A stretch of 13,102 nucleotides of DNA from Clostridiaceae bacterium (GTDB taxonomy: Bacteria > Bacillota > Clostridia > UBA1212 > DUPL01), in assembly GCA_012522035.1 (NCBI GenBank), contig JAAYLF010000208.1:1-13102 (forward strand). Direction: 5' to 3'. Shown here piece after piece: positions 6,093 to 13,102 of the stretch (its first letter is position 1; each line of letters opens with the position of its first letter). The translations under genes and the position numbers were made by a program. Below the pieces are notes generated by a model that was given only the letters and a program-made list of their open reading frames with translations, searched no databases and was not told where the DNA came from.

Positions 6093-6650
6093 ATGAATAG
6101 GGAAAAGAGAATATTTGATACACAATCTATTGTTTTATGCGCTCTTTTTGCGGCGCTGTCTACCATTGGAGCATATATAAAGATACCGATTTCATATGTT
6201 CCAATTACAATGCAGCTGACCTTTACCACACTTGCGGGTTTGCTTCTGGGCTCTTGTAAGGGAGCCATCTCTGTTTCAATATACATTATTGCAGGGTTGA
6301 TTGGACTTCCCGTGTTTACAAATGGAGGAGGATTTGGCTACGTACTTCAGCCCACCTTCGGCTATATTCTTGGTTTTGTGGCAGGTGCCTTTGTTGCCGG
6401 ATTGATTGTGGGCAAAAGAAAGGAAGTATCATATTCAAGATATCTTTTGGCTTCGTTTGGGAGCATTGCAGCCTGCTATACTCTAGGTACCATTTATTTT
6501 CATATAATTATGAATCTGTACCTTGGAAACAATATGGGTTTATGGAAAATTCTAATGCTTTGCGTAATCCCTTTTATCCCTGGTGATGTTATTATGAGTC
6601 TTCTTGCTTCCTGGGTTGCGAAGAAAATCAAATACCACTTACCCTTGTGA
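6093..6650 (+). CDS. bioY: Biotin transporter substrate-binding subunit BioY
   Basis: This 185-residue membrane protein is the S component of an energy-coupling-factor (ECF) biotin transporter. About six hydrophobic helices are visible, with the BioY signature GLPVFTNGGGFGYVL followed by QPTFGYILGF at about 71-95, and PFIPGD at 160-165. No ECF ATPase or EcfT gene is in the window, so it probably uses a shared module encoded elsewhere or works alone. The start follows the birA stop after one base, with GAGGTGG (6076-6082) ten bases upstream. One residue stands out: the usual Lys at the +3 position after Asp165 (PGDxxK in most BioY proteins as I recall them) is Met168 (ATG; AAG would differ by one base). 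A terminator follows at 6682-6709. Coexpression with birA supports biotin as the substrate. Confidence 0.93.
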   Translation: MNREKRIFDTQSIVLCALFAALSTIGAYIKIPISYVPITMQLTFTTLAGLLLGSCKGAISVSIYIIAGLIGLPVFTNGGGFGYVLQPTFGYILGFVAGAFVAGLIVGKRKEVSYSRYLLASFGSIAACYTLGTIYFHIIMNLYLGNNMGLWKILMLCVIPFIPGDVIMSLLASWVAKKIKYHLPL

Positions 6651-6681
6651 AACACAGCCGCACAAAAATGATGTAACAAGG

Positions 6682-6709
6682 ACTGTCACTGAAAAGTGGC
6701 AGTTTTTTT
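6682..6709 (+). terminator. Rho-independent terminator after bioY
   Basis: ACTGTCACT (6682-6690), a GAAA tetraloop (6691-6694) and AGTGGCAGT (6695-6703) form a nine-pair stem with one G-U pair, followed by a run of seven T (6703-6709). It ends the birA-bioY unit and separates it from the lipoprotein gene. Confidence 0.9.
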
Positions 6710-6722
6710 AGTTGCCTTTTTG

Positions 6723-6731
6723 TGATATTAT
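6723..6731 (+). promoter_or_regulatory. Possible extended -10 promoter for the lipoprotein gene
   Basis: TGA-TATTAT (6723-6731) fits an extended -10 element (TGn plus a 5/6 match to TATAAT). No -35 is evident: the expected position overlaps the T-run of the bioY terminator. Transcription would begin near 6738, giving a leader of about 28 bases with GAGGAGAG before the ATG. Confidence 0.4.
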
Positions 6732-6765
6732 ATTGTTAACATATTACTTGCGAGGAGAGTTATAC

Positions 6766-9684
6766 ATGAATAGGCTTATTCGTATTTTTTGTCTGATTTT
6801 TTGTGTTGTTATATTGGCAGGTTGTGGTACGGATGTAAAAAAAGTGCCTCCAAGAGATACCAGTGGAGATACCAAATTATCCGCATCCATGGTGTATGCA
6901 AACAGTATTGCAAACAAGGTGCAGGCTTACTACAACAAACCTGACAGAAGCAGCCTTACTATTATCAATACCCAGGTTGAGCTTGTCCACGAGCTTATGG
7001 GGGGAAGCAATAAGTATGTTACGGCTCTTAAAACAAACAAGGGAAAAACATACTTGAAGAATACGATGGATGTTTTTGTCAGGGATACAAGCGGCAGCAC
7101 ATTTTATGCGTCTGATTCAATAAGTACTGCCAGGGTCAATACGACAAGGCTTGGATACTACTATTATGAAACCCATATTAGGGATCTGGGATTTGGAAAA
7201 CAGGATGTTACCATTTATGAAAAACTTGACATAAGCGGGTTTGACACAAGGAGCTGGCAGGGCAGCAAGGATATAAAGGGCATCAACTACCAGGACAATA
7301 CCATGGTAGTTGAAATTGCAGGTGATTATGACCCATATGTGGTAAGGACGGGAATTTATGTGAATCCTGCCGTATACAATGCAATACAGGTGGAAATGAA
7401 AGTGGAGGGTACAGCAAACATTGGCTATTTGTACTTCTTTACCGAGGACACAGAAGGATTTAACGCACAGCAGGTTACTTCCTTCAAGGTGCTCGCTGAT
7501 GGAAACTATCATACATATTTAATTGATCTGTCCGGCACAGGCTTGTTCAATACCCCCCTTAAAGGAATCCGCTTTGATATTGGAAGTGCTTCCGGTGAAA
7601 AGATAACTTTCAAGTCAGTAAATGCGGTTAGGACTGAAGCGGCGTCCGTTCCTCTGAAACTTGACAAGACCATTCATACATACTCTGACAAAATGCATCA
7701 GGAATTCAGATTGATTGCCTCTAATGACTACAATGAGCTGGCAGGTTTCGGTTTCGAAGTGAGGATAAGTAAAAAGTCGGTGGCAAAAATTCAATACAGG
7801 GACAAGAACGGAACGAGCAGCGACATAAGCAAGATGGATGGGGAAAGTTTGGAGTATGTGGCGTTTGACATAAAGAAGGTGGGTGTGGTTGGATTCATAA
7901 TCCCGCCGGATGGAAGTACATCCTATTGCACTTTAACAGAGGATAAGGACAACTATGTATTCACCCAGTATGCCAATGTGACAGGAAACAATATCAGGAA
8001 AATGGACGACATCACCTTTGGAAACAGGGTATACACCGACCTGTCTCATTCCTTTGCAGGTATAGACAAGGAAGCTTTCAATGAAAGGAATCCTCTTGCA
8101 GACATAACCGTGATGGACACCAATGCGGATGCCCAATTTGCCGGTTATGACCATATAAGGGGTGCCTACAGGTTTACCATGGAAGGTTCTGATTTCAACA
8201 AAGCGTACTACCGTGAACCTGACAAGCATTATACTGCAAGAATAAAGGTTAAGTCGGACAATAACGACAGAGGTATTTATATATGGATGAATTCAGAATC
8301 AGGCGGTCTTGAATGTGCCGCGCTGCTTGACGATACGGAAACACTGATACCAATACCTCTTCAGGTGGGCAAGAACTTCAAAGGGGAATACGAGGAACCA
8401 TTTTATGATCCTGAGGATAATGCCTATGGTGATACCTTCTTCCCGCTTGTACTGAAAGCAAGCGAGGAGGCTGAATTTACTCTTCTCCACCTTTATCAGA
8501 ACTGGGGCAGCTATCCTCTCAAGCAGCTGTCCTGGATACAGTTCCATGTTTCGTACTACCATCTTTCCACAGGTGTAACCGAATCAAACTGCATTGCTCC
8601 ATATTATGTCTATGGCAAGGATGGTTGGACACTGCCTGATTTTCGCGGTCCAAGCGGCATCATGTGGACATCGCAACCCCAGTTCAACTCTGTTGGAAGA
8701 CTGTATTTTGTCTCATACATGAAAGGGGTAAAGAAGATAGGCAGTGAGTATACAGGAACGTATATTAGGAGTTCGGGTCAGACGTATGCAGACTTGGACT
8801 ACAGCTACATATCTGACTGCGGATCCTACAAATATACATTGAGACATCTGGAGTTTCCGCAAACGGATGAAAACAGGACGTATTACTCTTTACGTCTTGA
8901 GTTTTTGAAAGACCTCACAATAGACAATGTCAGAGAAAACTTTTCACTGTTCACTTTTGACTCAAGAGGCAACAAGTTCTATCAGGCAGGGTATCTGGAT
9001 GAAAACAATGAGCCAAAGACAGTGATGATTGATACTGCCACTGAGAATACACAGATCTACAAACTGGGCAATCAGAATCCGTACTTCTCATATTTTGAAC
9101 TTGATAAAAACGAGGATATGAACTTTGGTTTCATATTGAAAAACAGCAATATAAAGATTGGGAAGAAGAAGTACAGTGGCGGCTTTGTTTTCAGGAATAC
9201 CTTCAGTGGAACCATCAACATAGGAAGCCTCAGTCTTGACTTGGGCAAAACCAAATTCAAGAAGGGCGACTACATTGAACTGGATTTTATTCTTCTCCCA
9301 TATGGATCATACAACGATTTGCATGATGACAATGTCAGATACGTAAGAGAGGATTCGGCGCTGAAGCCTTTAAAAATTGAGGCAATAAAGGGAGAGGTTG
9401 TAAAGGATGCTTATCTGCCAAGGATCAAGTGTGTGGACAATCAAGCCGAATTTACCATATCAGGCGGAAGGAACAACAATGCAGTTCGTATAGATGGCTT
9501 TACGAATATCAAGAAGCCAAGGATTTATGAGCTTGTGGATGGTGAATACGTGCCCATTGAGTTTTTTGTTCATGAGTATGATGGTTATTCAGTACACTTC
9601 AACATGGATGGAACGTATAGTTTTTCCTTTGTGTTTGAAATGGAGAGTCCTGATGCCAAAAGAACGTTTAAGATAGAAAACTAG
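6766..9684 (+). CDS. Large secreted lipoprotein of unknown function with a carbohydrate-binding-like beta domain
   Basis: This 972-residue protein starts with a short basic N-region, a hydrophobic stretch and the lipobox ILAGC with Cys20, so it should be lipidated and anchored on the outer face of the membrane. After a Lys/Pro/Thr-rich linker the chain is rich in beta-prone and aromatic residues with no further membrane segments. About 157-292 resembles beta-sandwich carbohydrate-binding or concanavalin-like modules seen in clostridial glycan enzymes, including the strands DGNYHTYLIDLSG (245-257) and LKGIRFDIGS (265-274). The region from about 450 to 625 and the C-terminal third also look beta-rich, but I recognise no catalytic motif and no dockerin, S-layer or LPXTG signal. 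The start is ATG 6766 with GAGGAGAG seven bases upstream; the longer frame begins in the terminator T-run. It stands alone between a terminator and the next promoter. A glycan-binding surface role is only an inference. Confidence 0.8.
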   Translation: MNRLIRIFCLIFCVVILAGCGTDVKKVPPRDTSGDTKLSASMVYANSIANKVQAYYNKPDRSSLTIINTQVELVHELMGGSNKYVTALKTNKGKTYLKNTMDVFVRDTSGSTFYASDSISTARVNTTRLGYYYYETHIRDLGFGKQDVTIYEKLDISGFDTRSWQGSKDIKGINYQDNTMVVEIAGDYDPYVVRTGIYVNPAVYNAIQVEMKVEGTANIGYLYFFTEDTEGFNAQQVTSFKVLADGNYHTYLIDLSGTGLFNTPLKGIRFDIGSASGEKITFKSVNAVRTEAASVPLKLDKTIHTYSDKMHQEFRLIASNDYNELAGFGFEVRISKKSVAKIQYRDKNGTSSDISKMDGESLEYVAFDIKKVGVVGFIIPPDGSTSYCTLTEDKDNYVFTQYANVTGNNIRKMDDITFGNRVYTDLSHSFAGIDKEAFNERNPLADITVMDTNADAQFAGYDHIRGAYRFTMEGSDFNKAYYREPDKHYTARIKVKSDNNDRGIYIWMNSESGGLECAALLDDTETLIPIPLQVGKNFKGEYEEPFYDPEDNAYGDTFFPLVLKASEEAEFTLLHLYQNWGSYPLKQLSWIQFHVSYYHLSTGVTESNCIAPYYVYGKDGWTLPDFRGPSGIMWTSQPQFNSVGRLYFVSYMKGVKKIGSEYTGTYIRSSGQTYADLDYSYISDCGSYKYTLRHLEFPQTDENRTYYSLRLEFLKDLTIDNVRENFSLFTFDSRGNKFYQAGYLDENNEPKTVMIDTATENTQIYKLGNQNPYFSYFELDKNEDMNFGFILKNSNIKIGKKKYSGGFVFRNTFSGTINIGSLSLDLGKTKFKKGDYIELDFILLPYGSYNDLHDDNVRYVREDSALKPLKIEAIKGEVVKDAYLPRIKCVDNQAEFTISGGRNNNAVRIDGFTNIKKPRIYELVDGEYVPIEFFVHEYDGYSVHFNMDGTYSFSFVFEMESPDAKRTFKIEN

Positions 9685-9691
9685 CATTTCG

Positions 9692-9742
9692 TCCTTTCTC
9701 CAGTTTTTGTGGTATAATGAATTATACTACTTGGAGAAAGGA
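9692..9742 (+). promoter_or_regulatory. Inverted repeat masking the ribosome binding site of the hydrolase gene, with the promoter in its loop
   Basis: TCCTTTCTCCA (9692-9702) and TGGAGAAAGGA (9732-9742) are perfect 11-bp arms. The right arm is the Shine-Dalgarno region of the gene at 9751, and the left arm is an anti-Shine-Dalgarno sequence seven bases after the lipoprotein stop. The 29-base loop contains the -10 box and a nested dyad GTATAAT-GA-ATTATAC (9712-9727). Transcripts entering from the lipoprotein gene could fold and hide the site, while transcripts starting near 9725 lack the left arm. No T-run follows, so it is not a standard terminator. The regulatory role is inferred. Confidence 0.55.
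9710..9718 (+). promoter_or_regulatory. Extended -10 promoter for the isochorismatase-family gene
   Basis: TGG-TATAAT (9710-9718) is a full extended -10 element with no recognisable -35. The predicted start near 9725 gives a 26-base leader with GGAGAAAGGAG before the ATG at 9751. Confidence 0.6.
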
Positions 9743-9750
9743 GAATTTTA

Positions 9751-10281
9751 ATGGAAAAATTGCTGGTAGTAGTTGACATGCAGAATGATTTTATAGATGG
9801 CGCTTTAGGAAGCGAGGAAGCTAAAAGGATTGTTCCAGCAGTGGTTGATAAGATAAAGAAACATGAAGGAGAAATTGTATTTACTCTTGATACACATAAA
9901 GAAGATTATTTGGATACGCAGGAGGGAAGAAATTTGCCTGTCGTACACTGCAAGGAAGGCACGCATGGCCACAAGGTGCATAAAGACCTTCTGGATGCTG
10001 CAAAGGACAAGAAATACACTGAGATTGTAAAGTACACCTTTGGAAGCACCGCCTTGGGTGAGAAAGTGGCAAGAATGTTTGAAGAAGGTCTTAGAGAAGT
10101 GGAAATTGTGGGATTGGTTACTGATATTTGTGTTCTCTCCAATACACTTTTAATTAAAGCCTTTTGCCCTGAAGTGCTGGTAACCGTGGATGCTTCCTGT
10201 TGTGCGGGATCAAACCGGGAGGTTCATGAAAACGCGTTGAAAGCCATGAAGCAGTGCCAGATAAATGTAATCAATGAATAG
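9751..10281 (+). CDS. Isochorismatase-family cysteine hydrolase, probable nicotinamidase (PncA-like)
   Basis: This 176-residue cytoplasmic enzyme has the full catalytic set of the family: Asp9 in VVDMQNDF, Lys94 in VKYTFGST, and the nucleophile Cys127 in GLVTDICVLSN. DTH (47-49) and LPVVHCKEGTHG (62-73) correspond to the metal-binding and substrate region of nicotinamidases, which hydrolyse nicotinamide to nicotinate for NAD salvage. The middle metal His of characterised PncA proteins is not obvious here; the spacing places an Asp (D55) near it. So nicotinamidase is the best guess, but a related amidohydrolase is possible and I give no symbol. The ATG follows AAAGGAG by seven bases. The gene has its own promoter in the loop of an inverted repeat and its own terminator, and no other NAD gene is beside it. 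Confidence 0.85.
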   Translation: MEKLLVVVDMQNDFIDGALGSEEAKRIVPAVVDKIKKHEGEIVFTLDTHKEDYLDTQEGRNLPVVHCKEGTHGHKVHKDLLDAAKDKKYTEIVKYTFGSTALGEKVARMFEEGLREVEIVGLVTDICVLSNTLLIKAFCPEVLVTVDASCCAGSNREVHENALKAMKQCQINVINE

Positions 10282-10282
10282 A

Positions 10283-10320
10283 AAAAGCTCCGCTGAAAAC
10301 AGGCGGGGCTTTTATTTTTT
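10283..10320 (+). terminator. Rho-independent terminator after the isochorismatase-family gene
   Basis: AAAAGCTCCGC (10283-10293) pairs with GCGGGGCTTTT (10303-10313) over 11 bases with one G-U pair. The loop is nine bases, and a T-rich tract continues to 10320. The stem begins one base after the stop codon. Confidence 0.9.
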
Positions 10321-10339
10321 GTGAATACTGCCTCATGTA

Positions 10340-10368
10340 TTGACAAACAATAACAACAGGAGTAAAAT
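10340..10368 (+). promoter_or_regulatory. Sigma-A promoter of the copper operon
   Basis: Consensus TTGACA (10340-10345), a 17-base spacer and TAAAAT (10363-10368, 5/6). The predicted start near 10375 falls inside the CsoR-type palindrome. Confidence 0.8.
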
Positions 10369-10371
10369 AGA

Positions 10372-10390
10372 TATACCCCCAGGGGGTGTA
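10372..10390. promoter_or_regulatory. Probable CsoR operator
   Basis: TATACCCCC-A-GGGGGTGTA is a GC-rich palindrome with nine-base arms and one mismatch. It resembles known CsoR boxes upstream of copA/copZ genes in Firmicutes and Actinobacteria (C-tract/G-tract flanked by TA). It covers the predicted transcription start, where a bound repressor would block initiation. A CsoR-family gene is third in the same operon. The binding itself is inferred from motif and context. Confidence 0.8.
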
Positions 10391-10414
10391 GGTATGTAAT
10401 GAGAGGTGAAGCGA

Positions 10415-12703
10415 GTGAAGAACAAATATACGGTTGAAGGCATGACTTGCTCGGCATGTTCTGCCACAGTCCACAGAACAGTTCAGAAAATACAGGGAGT
10501 AAAAGAGGTTAACGTAAACCTGTTGACAAAAAGCATGACTGTGGAATTAGATGAGAATGTGGATGTTGATAATATAGATGATAAGATAATAAAGGCTGTG
10601 AACAGTGCAGGTTACAAGGCATCGGTTTTCACAGAGGGGAAATCCTCCAGGAAAGAGGAAACAGGTGCAAATCTTGTAAAGGAAGAACTAAAGGAAATGA
10701 AGACCAGGGTGATTTGGTCCTTTGTCTTCCTGATTCCTCTTATGTATGTGTCCATAGGTCACATGATTGGACTTTGGATGCCCTCCTTTCTTACAGGGCA
10801 TGAGAATGCTATATCTTTTTCCATGGTGCAGCTTCTTCTGACTCTTCCAATTGTGTTTCTAAACAGAAAGTATTTTCAGGTGGGTTTCAGGACATTGTTC
10901 AAGTTGTCGCCCAACATGGATACCTTGATTGCAATAGGATCTGGCGCTGCCTTGGTGTATGGAATATTTGCCATATTCAGAATAGGTTACGGTCTTGGTC
11001 ATGGTGATATGGATATTGTAAACCAGTACACGCATGATCTGTATTTTGAGTCTGCGGCCATGATTCTCTCCCTGATAACTTTGGGCAAGTTCCTTGAAAC
11101 CAGGTCAAAAGGCAAGACTTCGGATGCAATTGCAAAGCTGTTAAATCTTGCTCCTAAGACAGCAACGGTTATCAGGGATGGAAAAGAAGTAACCATTTCC
11201 GTTGATGAGGTGGGAATTGGTGATATTGTGGTTGTTAGGCCGGGGGCAAGCATCCCCGTGGATGGTGTCATTGTCGAAGGAAGAACATCTGTTGACCAGT
11301 CGGCGCTGACAGGAGAAAGCATACCCGTTGAAAAGAATGCAGGTGACAAGGTGCATGCAGCAACTGTCAACAAAAGCGGATATTTCAAATTCAAGGCTGA
11401 GAAGGTGGGGAATGACACCACTCTTGCCCAGATTGTTAGGTTGGTGGAGGAAGCAGGATCTTCAAAGGCTCCAATTTCCAAGCTGGCTGACAAGATAAGC
11501 GGCATTTTTGTTCCGGTAGTCATTGCCATAGCCATAATTTCCAGTGTGATTTGGTTTGTGCTTGGCTATGGATTTGAGTTTGCCATGACTATAGGGATTA
11601 GTGTTTTGGTCATTTCCTGTCCGTGTGCCCTTGGTCTTGCCACACCGGTTGCCGTCATGGTGGCCACGGGTCAGGGTGCGTCCAATGGTGTGTTGGTCAA
11701 GTCTGCAGAAGCTCTTGAACTTATGCATTCGATAGACACCGTGGTTCTGGACAAGACAGGAACCATAACCGAAGGAAAACCAAGAGTTACAGATATTATG
11801 CCATATGGGGTTGAGGAGAGGGAGCTTTTAATCCTGGCATCCTCGATTGAAAAACCCTCCGAGCATCCTCTTGCAGAAGCCATACTCGCAAAAGCAAAGG
11901 AAGAAGGCCTTGAGCTTGTGGAGGTGGAATCCTTTAATGCAGTACCGGGAAGAGGTATTACAGCGGTGATTGATGGAGAGAGCTATGTGGCTGGAAATAT
12001 TGAAATGATGAGGGATAACTCCATCAAGGTGCCTGACTCGGCAAATGGCAGCATTCTCTCCCAGGAAGGGAAAACCCCTCTTTACTTTGCAAGGGGAAAT
12101 ACCTTCATTGGAGTAATTGCGGTGGCTGATACTGTAAAAAACAGCAGCAAAAGCGCCATTAAAGAGCTTATGGATATGGGTATCGATGTCATAATGCTGA
12201 CCGGTGATAACGAAACTACAGCCAAGGCTGTAGCAGAAAGACTTCAAATAAACAATGTGGTTGCCAATGTCATGCCTCAAGACAAGGAAAGTATCGTAAG
12301 AAGCTTGCAGGAAAAAGACAAAAAGGTGGCCATGGTGGGGGATGGTATTAATGATGCGCCCGCTTTGGTTAGGGCGGATGTAGGTATAGCTATTGGTGCT
12401 GGCACCGATATTGCCATAGAGTCTGCTGATATTGTGCTTATGAGAAGCGACCTGAATGATGCCGTGTTTGCTGTAAAGCTTGGTAAGGCGACTATAAAGA
12501 ACATAAAGCAGAATCTGTTTTGGGCATTCTTCTACAATACACTGGGCATACCGCTGGCTGCAGGAGTTTTCTATCCTTTCTTTGGTCTTAAGCTAAGTCC
12601 AATGATTGGAGCGCTTGCAATGAGCCTAAGCTCGGTATTTGTGGTTACAAATGCTTTAAGATTGAGATTTTTTAATAGAGAGAATAAAGAAAGGGGTTTT
12701 TAG
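10415..12703 (+). CDS. copA: Copper-exporting P1B-type ATPase CopA
   Basis: This 762-residue membrane pump exports Cu(I) using ATP. An N-terminal heavy-metal-associated domain (about 3-68) has GMTCSAC at 9-15. After two leading helices and the next pairs come the actuator LTGES (298-302), the membrane metal site CPC in SCPCALG (401-407), the phosphorylation motif DKTGT (446-450), SEHPLAE (482-488), MLTGDN (594-599) and GDGINDAP (642-649). Tyr-Asn in FFYNTLG (707-708) and the Met/Ser of MSLSS (736-740) in the last two helices are the Cu(I) P1B-1 ligands, so copper or silver is the substrate rather than zinc. There is a single HMA domain. The GTG at 10415 is preferred over the GTG at 10406 because GAGAGGTG (10401-10408) lies six bases before it. 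copZ follows two bases after the stop. Control is probably by CsoR at 10372-10390. Confidence 0.96.
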   Translation: MKNKYTVEGMTCSACSATVHRTVQKIQGVKEVNVNLLTKSMTVELDENVDVDNIDDKIIKAVNSAGYKASVFTEGKSSRKEETGANLVKEELKEMKTRVIWSFVFLIPLMYVSIGHMIGLWMPSFLTGHENAISFSMVQLLLTLPIVFLNRKYFQVGFRTLFKLSPNMDTLIAIGSGAALVYGIFAIFRIGYGLGHGDMDIVNQYTHDLYFESAAMILSLITLGKFLETRSKGKTSDAIAKLLNLAPKTATVIRDGKEVTISVDEVGIGDIVVVRPGASIPVDGVIVEGRTSVDQSALTGESIPVEKNAGDKVHAATVNKSGYFKFKAEKVGNDTTLAQIVRLVEEAGSSKAPISKLADKISGIFVPVVIAIAIISSVIWFVLGYGFEFAMTIGISVLVISCPCALGLATPVAVMVATGQGASNGVLVKSAEALELMHSIDTVVLDKTGTITEGKPRVTDIMPYGVEERELLILASSIEKPSEHPLAEAILAKAKEEGLELVEVESFNAVPGRGITAVIDGESYVAGNIEMMRDNSIKVPDSANGSILSQEGKTPLYFARGNTFIGVIAVADTVKNSSKSAIKELMDMGIDVIMLTGDNETTAKAVAERLQINNVVANVMPQDKESIVRSLQEKDKKVAMVGDGINDAPALVRADVGIAIGAGTDIAIESADIVLMRSDLNDAVFAVKLGKATIKNIKQNLFWAFFYNTLGIPLAAGVFYPFFGLKLSPMIGALAMSLSSVFVVTNALRLRFFNRENKERGF

Positions 12704-12705
12704 AG

Positions 12706-12933
12706 ATGAAGAAGGTAATACAAATAGAAGGGATGACTTGCAATCACTGCAAAAGTCATGTGGAAAAGGCTTTGAACTCACTGGAGGGTGTTTCGGCAAA
12801 AGTAAACCTGAAGAAGAAAAACGCAGTGGTTGATATTAAGTCGGATGTAGATGATGACACTCTTATCAAGGCGGTTTCTGATGCAGGATATGAGGTGGTA
12901 GCAATATCGGAGAAGAAAGGTTTGTTTGGTTAA
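12706..12933 (+). CDS. copZ: Copper chaperone CopZ (heavy-metal-associated domain protein)
   Basis: This 75-residue protein is a single ferredoxin-like HMA domain with GMTCNHC at 9-15, the CxxC pair that binds Cu(I). Its C-terminal half (VDDDTLIKAVSDAGYEVV) is typical. It carries Cu(I) in the cytoplasm and passes it to CopA, whose N-terminal domain has the same fold. The ATG comes two bases after the copA stop, with AAAGGGG-like sequence about nine bases upstream. The gene is complete and of normal length, so CopA and CopZ are expected to be made together. Confidence 0.95.
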   Translation: MKKVIQIEGMTCNHCKSHVEKALNSLEGVSAKVNLKKKNAVVDIKSDVDDDTLIKAVSDAGYEVVAISEKKGLFG

Positions 12934-12945
12934 AGGAGGCTGAAA

Positions 12946-13102
12946 ATGCAGGCAGATAAAGAAAAGGTGTATCGTCTTCTTAAAACTGCCAGAGGACAGA
13001 TAGACGGCCTTATCAAAATGGTGGAGGAAGACAGGTATTGCATTGACATATCCACCCAGCTTCTGGCAACCCAGGCGATTTTGCGAAGGGTTAACAAGGA
13101 GA
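12946..13102 (+). CDS. csoR: CsoR-family copper-sensing transcriptional repressor, 5' part
   Basis: The first 52 residues of a protein begin MQADKEKVYRLLKTARGQID and contain RYCIDISTQLLATQAILRRV at 30-49. This is the start of the all-helical CsoR/RcnR (DUF156) family: a first helix with a conserved RGQ-x-GL, then the metal-ligand Cys (Cys32 here) in YCIDI. The His and second Cys ligands that would confirm Cu(I) sensing lie beyond the window, so the exact metal is assigned from context: it follows copZ by 12 bases, with AAAGGAGG starting inside the copZ stop codon, six bases before the ATG. In CsoR proteins Cu(I) binding releases the tetramer from the operator. The palindrome at 10372-10390 is the likely target, giving negative autoregulation. 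The 3' end is cut by the window. Confidence 0.9.
   Translation, partial: MQADKEKVYRLLKTARGQIDGLIKMVEEDRYCIDISTQLLATQAILRRVNKE

Noticed and set aside
6712..6765. Earlier start for the lipoprotein
   Set aside because: It lies right after the bioY terminator and would bury the signal peptide. The ATG at 6766 gives a proper lipoprotein signal and ribosome binding site.
10406..10414. GTG at 10406 as the copA start
   Set aside because: It overlaps the GAGAGGTG ribosome binding site that is correctly spaced for the GTG at 10415.
10999..11535. 178-residue open frame on the minus strand inside copA
   Set aside because: It is opposite the conserved actuator region of copA, has no ribosome binding site that I can see and no protein-like motif. 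Open antisense frames are common in such genes.

Overview
The window looks like chromosomal DNA of an anaerobic Firmicute in the class Clostridia, possibly a relative of the Acetivibrio/Ruminiclostridium group. The reasons are moderately AT-rich DNA, strong GGAGG-type ribosome binding sites, TTG and GTG starts, compact operons closed by hairpin-plus-T terminators, and gene content (TrkA/TrkH, a birA-bioY pair, and a copA-copZ-csoR operon). The class is an inference; the species cannot be read from the sequence.

Layout. 1-237: the C-terminal end of a type 4 prepilin peptidase gene, interrupted by an in-frame TAA and with an altered catalytic motif, so probably a pseudogene. 369-1391 (+): a family 2 glycosyltransferase fused to a GtrA-like membrane domain. 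1388-2071 (-): a P-loop NTPase of the MinD/ParA/CobQ type that converges on the glycosyltransferase; the two stop codons overlap. 2072-2239: a divergent promoter region. 2240-5037 (+): trkA and trkH, overlapping by ATGA, a potassium uptake unit. 5037-6650 (+): birA and bioY behind a promoter whose -35 box lies inside a BirA-type operator; a clean terminator follows. 6766-9684 (+): a 972-residue lipoprotein of unknown function. 9751-10281 (+): an isochorismatase/nicotinamidase-family hydrolase whose promoter lies in the loop of an inverted repeat that can mask its ribosome binding site; a terminator follows. 10340-13102 (+): a copper-efflux operon, copA, copZ and the start of csoR, behind a consensus promoter with a CsoR-type operator over its start site.

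How the genes work together. Two units look self-regulated. BirA would couple cellular biotin status to transcription of birA and the biotin transporter gene bioY. CsoR, encoded last in the copper operon, would repress that operon through the palindrome at its promoter until Cu(I) rises. TrkA and TrkH form one potassium transporter. The glycosyltransferase, the P-loop ATPase, the lipoprotein and the hydrolase are single genes with no evident pathway link to their neighbours.

Four starts are best placed downstream of the longest open frame (trkA 2240, birA 5114, lipoprotein 6766, copA 10415), and so is the minus-strand ATPase start (2071). I found no tRNA, rRNA, CRISPR array, insertion sequence or recognisable riboswitch. 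I do not see a wholly new multi-gene system. The points most worth following are the decayed prepilin peptidase, the BirA operator/-35 overlap, the inverted repeats around ribosome binding sites, a substitution in BioY, and the large uncharacterised lipoprotein.
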